From: Phycisphaerales bacterium
GTDB taxonomy: Bacteria > Planctomycetota > Phycisphaerae > Phycisphaerales > UBA1924
Reading direction: 5' to 3'
Length of the DNA: 64,000 nucleotides
Assembly (NCBI GenBank): GCA_020847535.1
Contig: JADLBU010000063.1
Coordinates: 1-64,000 of the forward strand
Shown here: piece after piece, positions 24,956 to 33,092 of the stretch
How positions within the stretch are numbered: position 1 is the stretch's first letter
How the letters are laid out: every line of letters starts with the position of its first letter
Position numbers and translations under genes: made by a program
The notes under the pieces: model-generated
What the model was told of the DNA's origin: nothing
The model's input: only the letters and a program-made list of their open reading frames with translations
The model's database searches: none

Positions 24956-27538
24956 ATGAAATGCAAAGTATGCGATGCGGACCTCCCGGAAGCTTCGCGC
25001 CTGGATCAGCGCACCGTGGCGTGCAAGGCCTGCGGGGCTGAGAACAGCCTGGCATCGTCGATCGATGTCACGAAGGTCAAGCCCAAGACCGCGCCGCGAT
25101 CGGCGGGGCGGAGCAACCCCGAGGCCCTGCTCGACCAGTTCATCGGCAACGGGGCGTTCCGCATCGATTCGTTCATCGCCGCTGGCGGGATGGGCCGCGT
25201 GTATCGCGGGGAGCAGCTCAGCCTCGGGCGCGATGTGGCGATCAAGGTGCTGCCCGATGATCTGGCGGAGGATCCGGAGTTCGTGGAGCGCTTCAAGCGC
25301 GAGTCGCAGACGCTGGCGCAGCTCGAGCATCCCAATATTGTCCGCGTGTACGATGCGGGACAGGAGGGGCAATTCCTGTACCTGGTGATGGCGCTGCTGT
25401 CAGGCCCCGGTGGCCGGGCGATGTCGCTTCACGATCTTATCCAGGAACGGGGTCCGCTGACGCTCGAGGATGCGGCGGGCATCATCGACCAGGCGGCGTC
25501 AGCGCTCGAGTACGCCCATGGCCGCGGGATCATCCATCGGGATGTCAAGCCCTCCAATTTCCTGATCGATTCGCAGCAGCGTGTGCTGCTGGCGGACTTC
25601 GGGCTCGCCGGGATCCGCAAGGGCGAATCTTCCGGCCCGACGATGACGATGCAGGGCGCGCAGATGGGGTCCGAGGGGTACATGGCCCCCGAGCAGCGTC
25701 GCGATGCCAGCAAGGCCGACCATCGCTCCGATATCTACGCGCTGGGTGTGGTGCTGTACGAGCTGCTGGTGGGAGAGAAGCCGGACTTCTCAGCGCTGAT
25801 GGCCGGTCAGGATGCGTTCCGCTGGCCCAGCCAGGCGCGGGAGGATGTCCCCACGGGGATCGATCAGGCGATCCGGCGCGTGCTGGATCGCAACCCCGAG
25901 GCTCGGTACCAGAGCGCAGGAGAGTTTGCCAAGGCGGTGCGGGCGGCGATCCATTCGGCGGAGCCTGTCGTGCCGGTATCGCCTCCGCACGGCCGCAAGA
26001 TGGCGTACGTGGTTGGATCGCTGGCGCTGCTGGTCGCGGTGGGTGTGTTCTTCGGCCCGCAGATCGTCGCTGCTGCGCAGAGCATCATGGGTGGGGGCAA
26101 GACGGATTCCGCCAAGAAGGACTCCGACAACAAGCTCCAGGCACTGGTCGATACCAACAAGGATGAGACCAAGCCGATCACGGTGGAACCGCCCGTCACT
26201 CCTCCTGTCAACCCGCCGATACAGCCTAAAGAACCCCAGACGCCGCCGACCGCCTGGGATCTGGTCAGCGCTGATTCGGCCGATCAACTGCGTGCGATTC
26301 TGCGTAGCACCGATGGGCCGGTGATCCGCGAGGCGATCGACAAGGATGGCAACACGCTGCTCACCGTCGCATGCCGTGATGGCAGGATTGCCGCGGCCGG
26401 TGTGCTCCTTGATGAGGGCGCTTCGGTTGCTCAGCAGGCCAACAAGCTCAGCGCTCTGCGCGCTCTGCTGGAGTCCCGGAGCTATCCGGACCGGGCGGCA
26501 CAGCTCGCGCTGGCCGATCGGCTGATTTTCCTCGGCGCCGATGTCAATTGGACGGACTCTGCGGGTCAGTCGGCGATCCACAACGCCTGCCTCGTCCATG
26601 ATGAGGCCCTGCTCGGGACGTTGCTGCGGTCCAAGGGCGTGAACCCCAAGGCCATCAACAGCGCGGGCCAGACGGCCCTGTGCATGGTGCTGGCCGATGC
26701 GGGCCTCGAAGCCGGCGTGCGCGACTCGATGGTCCGGCGGTTGGCCGACAGGGGCTGGGCGCTGGATTGCAAGGATGCGGCGGGCAATTCGATCCTGCAC
26801 ATGGCTGCCAAGGCAGGGGATCTGGACCAGGCGACCCGCATGGTGCAGCGTGACGGGCAGGTGGATGTGCTCAACAACGATGGCCAGACTCCGCTTCACG
26901 TGGCGCTGCTGAGCCGGCAGGGAGAGGTTGCCCAGATGCTTCTGCGGGCACGGGCGAGTGTGACCAGGGCCGATGCGTCGGGAAATGTCGCGTTGCACCA
27001 AGCGGCGCTGGGCGGGGATCTCCAGATCGTCCAGACGGTGTTCAACGAGGCCAACACGCTGCTGCTGCGCAACAAGGCGGGGCGGACTCCGGCCGAGGAG
27101 GCACGCAACGCCGGTCAGATCACGATCGCCGACTGGCTGGATTCCAAGCGCCCGGTGCCGCCCGCCGGCAACCCACCCGTCCTGCCGGCCAACTTCGCGA
27201 CCCATGGCACCTGGAACGGCTCGTTCGTCGCCTCCAACGGCAAGGCGGTCGCGCTGCAGGTGACGCTCCCGGCGATCAAGGCCGGTGAAAAAGTCACGGT
27301 GCCGTTCACCGATTCGACAGGCAAGACGGTGGATGCGACCTTCATCTGGAAGGTGCAGATCGGATCTCCATCGCTGTCGATCACGTTCCCGGAGTCGGTA
27401 ATCCTCGATCCGGGCATGAAGGGCACCAAGATGATCGACAACGCCGAGCTTGGATTCCCAGATGCGGACACATGGACCAGCGTGATCAAGCGCCCCGGGG
27501 ATCCCGTCTTCACCGTGACCTGGACGCGAACTCAGTAA
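24956..27538 (+). CDS. Eukaryote-like Ser/Thr protein kinase with zinc ribbon and ankyrin repeats
   Basis: 860 residues. A Cys pair at 3/6 and another at 23/26 form a likely zinc ribbon. The kinase spans about 65-330: Gly loop AAGGMGRVYRG, K97 in VAIKVLP, HRDVKPSN (194-201), DFGLAG (214-219) and APE (244-246). All catalytic residues are intact, so it should be active. A transmembrane helix follows near 348-368, then Pro-rich linker, then several ankyrin repeats (about 460-735, e.g. NSILHMAAKAGDLDQATRM, QTPLHVALLSRQGEVAQML) and a beta-rich C-terminus. The kinase is inside and the ankyrin part outside the inner membrane. Its FHA-containing neighbour is a likely substrate. Confidence 0.88.
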   Translation: MKCKVCDADLPEASRLDQRTVACKACGAENSLASSIDVTKVKPKTAPRSAGRSNPEALLDQFIGNGAFRIDSFIAAGGMGRVYRGEQLSLGRDVAIKVLPDDLAEDPEFVERFKRESQTLAQLEHPNIVRVYDAGQEGQFLYLVMALLSGPGGRAMSLHDLIQERGPLTLEDAAGIIDQAASALEYAHGRGIIHRDVKPSNFLIDSQQRVLLADFGLAGIRKGESSGPTMTMQGAQMGSEGYMAPEQRRDASKADHRSDIYALGVVLYELLVGEKPDFSALMAGQDAFRWPSQAREDVPTGIDQAIRRVLDRNPEARYQSAGEFAKAVRAAIHSAEPVVPVSPPHGRKMAYVVGSLALLVAVGVFFGPQIVAAAQSIMGGGKTDSAKKDSDNKLQALVDTNKDETKPITVEPPVTPPVNPPIQPKEPQTPPTAWDLVSADSADQLRAILRSTDGPVIREAIDKDGNTLLTVACRDGRIAAAGVLLDEGASVAQQANKLSALRALLESRSYPDRAAQLALADRLIFLGADVNWTDSAGQSAIHNACLVHDEALLGTLLRSKGVNPKAINSAGQTALCMVLADAGLEAGVRDSMVRRLADRGWALDCKDAAGNSILHMAAKAGDLDQATRMVQRDGQVDVLNNDGQTPLHVALLSRQGEVAQMLLRARASVTRADASGNVALHQAALGGDLQIVQTVFNEANTLLLRNKAGRTPAEEARNAGQITIADWLDSKRPVPPAGNPPVLPANFATHGTWNGSFVASNGKAVALQVTLPAIKAGEKVTVPFTDSTGKTVDATFIWKVQIGSPSLSITFPESVILDPGMKGTKMIDNAELGFPDADTWTSVIKRPGDPVFTVTWTRTQ

Positions 27539-27564
27539 GCTGATCCTGTGGACCGTCGTGGGTT

Positions 27565-27589
27565 CCCACCCCGTGCAGCACGGGGTGGG
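27565..27589. terminator. Perfect GC-rich hairpin after the kinase gene
   Basis: An 11-base perfect stem (27565-27575 with 27579-27589) and a 3-base loop CAG. No run of T follows, so it is an atypical rho-independent terminator or an mRNA 3' protection hairpin. It lies 27 bases after the kinase stop and just before the FHA-ABC promoter. Confidence 0.4.
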
Positions 27590-27601
27590 TGTCGGTCTCG
27601 G

Positions 27602-27630
27602 TTGCAAGTTCTGGTGACACGCGATATCAC
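27602..27630 (+). promoter_or_regulatory. Sigma70-type promoter for the FHA-ABC transporter gene
   Basis: TTGCAA (27602-27607) and TATCAC (27625-27630) are 17 bases apart, each matching four of six consensus bases. The start codon is the GTG at 27687. Identified by eye; moderate support. Confidence 0.4.
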
Positions 27631-27686
27631 GTGTGGGCCGGGGATCCGGATCATCCGGTTCCAGACCCCGGCGCGGGGAGGTTTGC

Positions 27687-30362
27687 GTGAGCGAGGTCGC
27701 GGAAGTCACGCTTGTGATCGGTGAGGGTGCGGAGCAGATCACCAAGCCCCTCGGTCCGCTCGCCGACATCAAGGGCCTGGTGATCGGCCGCGCTGAGGAT
27801 GCCCCGATCTATATCAATCACCCGACGGTGAGCCGCCGACACCTGACGCTCAGCCACAACGGCGCCGGAGCGCTGTGCGTGATGGATCTGGGATCCTCGA
27901 GCGGCACGCGGATCGATGGCCGGGATGTGCCCGCGCAGGTTGAGCGGGAGCTGAAGGGCAGGCGACACCGCCTGCACCTGGGAGATGTGCTGGTCGAAAT
28001 CCGTATCAGCCGTCCCGAAGCTCCGACGCCGCCGGTGAAGCATGTGTCCAGTGATGAACAGACGATGCCCAGGCGCGAGGCGGGCAATGCGCCCGCGGTC
28101 ACCGTGCTGCAACGCCACGATGGTGACGCAAACGCCGGGTTCTGGGACAAGCGCCCCGGCGACAATCGCGCAAAGCTCGCAGACGTCGTCATCGTGCTCA
28201 AAGCCCCGAGCTGCACCATCGGCCGCGCCCCCGAATGCGACTTTGCCCTGACCGAGGATCTCCTGCTCTCACGCACGCACGCCCGCTTCCGCCGCACGCA
28301 GGGCGGGTGGGCGGTGATGGATCTGGGCTCGGGCAACGGCACGTTCGTCAACGGGGAGCGGATCCGCAAGCTGACGCCATTGGAGAACGGAGATGTCGTC
28401 ACGGTGGGGGGGTACCAGCTCCGCTACTCCGCCGGGGAGCTGAGCTCCCGCCCGCGCGGCAAGGGCGTCACCATTGAAGTGCGCAATGTCGCGGTCCCCG
28501 GACGCGGCTCGAGCCTGGTCCTCCAGCACGTCGATTTCACGATCGAGCCGGGAGAGCTGGTCGCCCTGCTGGGTGTCTCGGGCTCCGGCAAAACCCGGCT
28601 TATGCACGCGATGTGCGGCCGGGCGCCGATCGCCGAGGGTCAGGTTCTGTACGATTCCAACGACTTTGCAACCCGCTCCGAATCGCTGAAGAAATCGGTT
28701 GGGTACGTTCCTTCGTGGCTGACGCTGCACGATCCGCTGACGGTGATCGACGGCTTGCGATATGCCAGCCGCCTGCGGCTGGGGAGCGATGCCACGCCCA
28801 CCGAGATCGATGCCAACATCGACCGTGTGCTGCGCATTGTCAACCTTTCCCTTGGCCGCGACAAGGCGATCAAGACGCTCTCGGACGGTGAGAAGCGCCG
28901 CGTTGGGCTTGCGGTCGAGTTGCTCAGCTCCCCCCCGGTGATGCTGCTGGATGAGGTCACGACCGCGCTGGACCTGCCGACCCACTGCAAGTTCATGAGG
29001 CTGTTCCGGGAGCTCGCGGACAACGGCCAGACGCTGCTGCTCATCTCGCACCACCTCGAAGACCTGGAGAAGTGCGACAAGTGGCTGTACCTGATCGAGG
29101 GACGGGTCGCGTTCTTCGGATCCCCGCAGCAGTTCAAGGACCACTTCCGCGTGCCATCGCTGCGGCATCAGCTCGAACAGCAGGAACAGCTCCGCGGACA
29201 GAAGACAGGGGAGCAGTGGGCGCGGGAATTCCGGCCTGCGGGCGGCGCTCGCCGCGCGCCCGGGACCATCCCACCCCCTCCGCCCGATCACGGCAAGTGG
29301 CGCCGGCGATGGACGGAGATCCGCAGGCAGTTCCCGCTGTTGATGTCGCGTTATACGCAACTGCTCAAGGCCGACATCAAGGGCCTGGGCCTGGTGCTGG
29401 GTATGGCCCCCCTGATCGCGATCGTCATCGTCCTGCTCAACCTCTCGCTCGCCAAGGGCGTCAGCGATGCGCAGGCGACCTTCGACACCGAAGCGCCCAA
29501 AGCCGTGTACGCGTCCGATCCGGGCAAGTTCATGGGCGACATCACCGATCCGCTGTTCAAGGAAAAGGGCAAGCAGCAGGGCACAATACTGCTGCTTCTG
29601 ACTGTCAGTTCGGTCCTCATCGGTTCGTTCCTGGCGGTGCGAGAGATCGTCAAGGAAACGGACCTCTATCGACACGAACGGTTCGCGGGGATCGAGGTGA
29701 TCCCGTACATACTCAGCAAGCTGGTTCCCTTAGGCACGCTCGCGGTGATCGCCGCAATCGTCCTGGGCGTTATGACTAAGGTTGCCGTAGCGGCCCTCTC
29801 GGTCGGATTGGCACCGCTGATAATCTCACTCAGCGTGATCGGCATCGCTGCCGTCGCACTGGGCCTGTTTGTCTCGTCGGCGGTCGATTCCAGCGAGAAG
29901 GCAGTGTACATCCTCATCCCCATCCTGATCGCACAGATCACGTTTATCGGCGCAGCCGCCTTTGATTCCACGAACCACCCTATCAGCAAGGCGATCTCCC
30001 AGTGGCTGATAGTCGACTACTGGGCAAACCGCGGGCTGTGTTCCCAGATTGAACCGATGGTGACTGGGAATCAGTCATGGGATCAGCACATGGCCCAAGA
30101 CCCTGTACTGAACGCCAAGCGATCGATCGGCAGCGAGCCCTGGGGCTTCTCGACGCTCATGATCGGCCTGCACGCGCTGGCCTACTGCGTGGGTGCGTAC
30201 ATCCTGCTGACCATCAAGGGCAAGCCCGCGCTCGAGAGCATCAGATCCGACCTCGCCTCGCTGATCCCCCGGACCGCCGATGGCAAGATCTCGCTGGCGC
30301 TGCTGCCGGAATTGATCAAGTCACGCAAGCAGCCCGCGCCCAACGCGACCGCGGATGGATAA
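27687..30362 (+). CDS. Double-FHA ABC transporter (ATPase fused to ABC2-type permease)
   Basis: 891 residues from the GTG at 27687 (GGGGAGG six bases upstream). FHA 1 lies near 20-90 (GLVIGRAED, HPTVSRRHLTL, LGSSSGTRIDG) and FHA 2 near 175-230 (CTIGRAPECDFAL, LSRTHARF, LGSGNGTFVNG). Both carry the phospho-threonine-binding Arg/Ser/Asn residues. The ABC domain has GVSGSGKT, the signature LSDGEKRR and VMLLDEVTTALD. A C-terminal ABC2 permease has about six helices (565-850). The same FHA-FHA-ATPase-permease order is seen in Mycobacterium Rv1747, which is controlled by the neighbouring kinase PknF. By analogy the kinase at 24956 probably phosphorylates or docks on this transporter. Cargo unknown. 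Confidence 0.88.
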   Translation: MSEVAEVTLVIGEGAEQITKPLGPLADIKGLVIGRAEDAPIYINHPTVSRRHLTLSHNGAGALCVMDLGSSSGTRIDGRDVPAQVERELKGRRHRLHLGDVLVEIRISRPEAPTPPVKHVSSDEQTMPRREAGNAPAVTVLQRHDGDANAGFWDKRPGDNRAKLADVVIVLKAPSCTIGRAPECDFALTEDLLLSRTHARFRRTQGGWAVMDLGSGNGTFVNGERIRKLTPLENGDVVTVGGYQLRYSAGELSSRPRGKGVTIEVRNVAVPGRGSSLVLQHVDFTIEPGELVALLGVSGSGKTRLMHAMCGRAPIAEGQVLYDSNDFATRSESLKKSVGYVPSWLTLHDPLTVIDGLRYASRLRLGSDATPTEIDANIDRVLRIVNLSLGRDKAIKTLSDGEKRRVGLAVELLSSPPVMLLDEVTTALDLPTHCKFMRLFRELADNGQTLLLISHHLEDLEKCDKWLYLIEGRVAFFGSPQQFKDHFRVPSLRHQLEQQEQLRGQKTGEQWAREFRPAGGARRAPGTIPPPPPDHGKWRRRWTEIRRQFPLLMSRYTQLLKADIKGLGLVLGMAPLIAIVIVLLNLSLAKGVSDAQATFDTEAPKAVYASDPGKFMGDITDPLFKEKGKQQGTILLLLTVSSVLIGSFLAVREIVKETDLYRHERFAGIEVIPYILSKLVPLGTLAVIAAIVLGVMTKVAVAALSVGLAPLIISLSVIGIAAVALGLFVSSAVDSSEKAVYILIPILIAQITFIGAAAFDSTNHPISKAISQWLIVDYWANRGLCSQIEPMVTGNQSWDQHMAQDPVLNAKRSIGSEPWGFSTLMIGLHALAYCVGAYILLTIKGKPALESIRSDLASLIPRTADGKISLALLPELIKSRKQPAPNATADG

Positions 30363-30408
30363 GACCCACGAATCGCGGCATCGCAGCTCTCGCAAGACAC
30401 GCAAAGAC

Positions 30409-30560
30409 AAAGAAGACTCACCACAGAGGCACAGAGGGCAGTGAGAAGAAAACATCGTGGGCGATAGGTACGCGACGACTCCGGAACTCAAGTCTGGACC
30501 TGAATTCGGGTTTGGGTCATCCCCTCTGTGATCTCTGTGCCTCTGTGGTGAGTCTTCTTT
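30409..30560. repeat. 28-base perfect inverted repeat of the CACAGAGG type between convergent genes
   Basis: The arms at 30409-30436 and 30533-30560 match perfectly for 28 bases, with a 96-base centre. The sequence is full of CACAGAGG-CACAGAG units, a composition seen in dispersed intergenic repeats of several bacterial phyla. It lies between the FHA-ABC transporter and the lipoprotein gene that face each other, so it could also act as a bidirectional terminator. The same kind of unit appears inside ileS at about 51440-51510. Confidence 0.75.
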
Positions 30561-30566
30561 CCGACT

Positions 30567-31556
30567 TCAGCGCTTGTTATCCCGATACGCCACGTGGCAA
30601 TCCTTGCACGAAGCCGTCACCAGCTTCCATGCCGATTCCAGATCTTCCTTGGGCGCATTGCGCACGAGGGCCTCTTCGAAGCCGGAAGCAATCTTGATCG
30701 CATCGGCAAGCTTGCTCGCGTAGTCCGGCCCGAGCGCCTTTGACTCCGGAGTCTCTCCGCTCACGCGCAGGTTGTCGACAAGGCGTCCAGCCTCGGCGGC
30801 CGGGACCAGGTCGGGGCTGTCCTCCGGCACCTTCCAGCCCGCCGCGCGGACATCGTTCATAAGGTTGTTGATGTGTTCGATGTCCACCATCGCGGCGACC
30901 ATGCCCTGGGGCTTGTGAACGCTGGGGAAGTCCGATGGCGCGGCATCCAGCGCGGCCGCGGATGCCACGGCGGCGTTGGCGACACAGGCATACAGCCCTT
31001 TATACGTCGGCGCTGTCCCGGCGTTCTTCATCCAGGCGACACCCTGCTCGGGCGTGATCTCACCAAGCAGGATCGCGGCGGAAGCGGCGGCGGCGGGACC
31101 GCGATGCTTCCCATGGTGGCAATGCAGGTAGATCGGTTCGGGCAAGTCGCGCACCGCGCGGGCGATCGCCAGTTGCTGGTCCTTGTTGGCCTCGGAGTAC
31201 GTAATCGGAATATGCACATATCTCATCCCGTGCGCCTTGGCTCGGTCCAGGTCGGGAAGAGCCCCATCGACCGAGATGATCGTCTTGACGCCCATCGCCT
31301 CCAGTTCATCAAAGGCCGCATCCCCATCGGGAACACCGCCGGAGATCAGCTTGGAGCCGATGCGATGCACGTTATGGAGCGCGTGCTCGGAATGATCATC
31401 GGCCGCGGGCGTGGCGGTCGGGGTGGCCACCGGCGCTGCAGGTTGCGCCTTGGCGCTGGATGCAGACTTGTCACCGGACGATGAGCATGCCGCGAGCAAG
31501 CCCGCAAGCGAGCAGAGTATTGCGGACAAAGTCCGAACCGCGGGATGAGTTCCCAT
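30567..31556 (-). CDS. Lipoprotein with tyrosine-phosphatase loop and C-terminal haem-binding motif
   Basis: 329 residues: a signal segment ending in LAGLLAAC (lipid cysteine C24), then an Ala/Pro/Thr-rich linker. A dual-specificity phosphatase-like domain spans about 60-200, with GVKTIISVDGALPDLDRAK and the P-loop HCHHGKHRG (C146, R152; C-x5-R). A helical domain ends in CKDCHVAYRD (C317, C320, H321), the CxxCH haem site placed at the very end as in cytochrome c-prime/c556 proteins. A covalently bound haem next to a phosphatase loop on a periplasmic lipoprotein is unusual. Both motifs are intact. The family pairing has no assigned role that I know of. Confidence 0.7.
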   Translation of the reverse strand: MGTHPAVRTLSAILCSLAGLLAACSSSGDKSASSAKAQPAAPVATPTATPAADDHSEHALHNVHRIGSKLISGGVPDGDAAFDELEAMGVKTIISVDGALPDLDRAKAHGMRYVHIPITYSEANKDQQLAIARAVRDLPEPIYLHCHHGKHRGPAAAASAAILLGEITPEQGVAWMKNAGTAPTYKGLYACVANAAVASAAALDAAPSDFPSVHKPQGMVAAMVDIEHINNLMNDVRAAGWKVPEDSPDLVPAAEAGRLVDNLRVSGETPESKALGPDYASKLADAIKIASGFEEALVRNAPKEDLESAWKLVTASCKDCHVAYRDNKR

Positions 31557-31624
31557 GCGTATGTGCTCCTGTGTCGGAGTGTACCGTCGCGCCGTGAACC
31601 TGGTTGCATGGGTGCCCGGGTCAT

Positions 31625-33073
31625 TTACGCGATGATGTCATGGACGACATTGCCGGCGACATCCGTCAGCCGGAACTGCCGGCCCTGGAACCTGTACGTC
31701 AGCCGCGTGTGGTCCAGCCCCAATAGGTTCAGCACGGTCGCCTGGAAGTCATGGACGTGTACGGGGTTCTTCACCACGCTCATGCCCAGGTCGTCGGTCT
31801 CTCCGAACGAGAAGCCGCGCTTGACCCCACCGCCGGCCATGAAGATCGTGAAGGCGGTCCGCAGGTGGTCCCGGCCCATGTCATCCTTGTTGTACGCCCC
31901 CTGTATCATCGGTGTGCGGCCGAATTCCCCGCCCCAGATGACCAACGTCGAATCGAGCATCCCGCGCTGCTTGAGGTCTGTGATCAGGGCCATGGTGCCG
32001 CGATCGACTTCGGTGCAGCGCTGGGGCATCCCCGTCACCAGGTTCTGGTCACCGCCGCCGTGGTGATCCCACCCGCCGTGGTGGACCTCGATGAATCGTA
32101 CCCCGCGCTCGACCAGCCGCCGGGCGAGCAGGCAGTTGTTGGAGAACGAGACCTTCCCCGGCTCGGTGCCGTAGAGGTCCCGGATTTCCTGCGTTTCATC
32201 GGAGAAATCCATCAGGCCAGGCACGCTCGTCTGCATCCGGTAGGCAAGCTCGAAGGCCTCGATGCGGCTGGCGATCTCGGGATCACCGACATCGGCGAGC
32301 TGGCGGCGGTTGAGATCGGCGATCGTGTCGAGCGAATCGCGCCGAATCTCCGGATCCATGCCGTCGGGGTTCGACAGATACAGCACCGGATCCCCCTGGG
32401 ATCGGAACTGAACACCCTGATATGTCGAGGGCAGGAACCCGCTGCTCCAGCAGCTTGTGCCGCATCGGCTGGCCTTGCCGGAAGTGAGCACGACAAAGCC
32501 TGGAAGGTCCGCGCACTCGCTGCCCAGCCCGTACGTCACCCACGAACCCATGACCGGCCGGCCCATGCGAGGGGAGCCGGTCTGCATGAGCAGCTCGGCG
32601 GGCACATGGTTGATCTCATCGGTGTGCATGCCGCGGATGAACGTGACATCGTCGACTATGTTGGCGATGTTGGGCAGCAGCTCGCAGACCGGCGCGCCCG
32701 ACTGCCCGCGCTTCTCGAGCTTCCACAGCGACGCCAGCAGATTGGGGCGCTTGCCCTCGGCGATGAACGCGAAACGCTGGTTTTTCATGTACTCATCGGG
32801 GACCGGCTGCCCGTTGAGTCTGTCGAGCAGGGGCTTGACCTCGAAGGTGTCGAACTGCGAGGGAGCGCCAGTCTGGTTGAGGTAGATGATCGCCTTGGCG
32901 CGGGGCGGAAAATGCGTCGGCTTGGGAGTCAGCGGGCCCGGACGCGGGGCCGGCTGCCCGGCGAACGCCCGGCGATCCAGGAGCGAGGCCAGCGCGATCG
33001 CGCCGAGCCCCATGCCTGCCTGGCCGAAGAAGTGCCTGCGGGTGAGGAGTTGTCGTTCGTGGAAGGATCGCAT
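31625..33073 (-). CDS. DUF1501 family secreted protein (alkaline-phosphatase-like fold)
   Basis: 482 residues. The ATG at 33073 has GGAAG five bases upstream. The N-terminus carries a Tat-like signal (LLTRRHFFGQAGMGLGAIAL). The body has the DUF1501 text: FIRGMHTDEINHVPAELLMQ, GFVVLTSGKASR, RRLVERGVRFIEVHHGGWDH, and VIWGGEFGRTPM. This family is abundant in planctomycetes and is nearly always encoded after a PSCyt1/DUF1549/DUF1553 gene, as here. The pair is thought to act on polysaccharide or sulfated compounds in the periplasm, but the reaction is unproven. An upstream ATG at 33115 would overlap the preceding gene. Confidence 0.9.
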   Translation of the reverse strand: MRSFHERQLLTRRHFFGQAGMGLGAIALASLLDRRAFAGQPAPRPGPLTPKPTHFPPRAKAIIYLNQTGAPSQFDTFEVKPLLDRLNGQPVPDEYMKNQRFAFIAEGKRPNLLASLWKLEKRGQSGAPVCELLPNIANIVDDVTFIRGMHTDEINHVPAELLMQTGSPRMGRPVMGSWVTYGLGSECADLPGFVVLTSGKASRCGTSCWSSGFLPSTYQGVQFRSQGDPVLYLSNPDGMDPEIRRDSLDTIADLNRRQLADVGDPEIASRIEAFELAYRMQTSVPGLMDFSDETQEIRDLYGTEPGKVSFSNNCLLARRLVERGVRFIEVHHGGWDHHGGGDQNLVTGMPQRCTEVDRGTMALITDLKQRGMLDSTLVIWGGEFGRTPMIQGAYNKDDMGRDHLRTAFTIFMAGGGVKRGFSFGETDDLGMSVVKNPVHVHDFQATVLNLLGLDHTRLTYRFQGRQFRLTDVAGNVVHDIIA

Positions 33074-33092
33074 CAGGGCTTCCGATTCTCCA

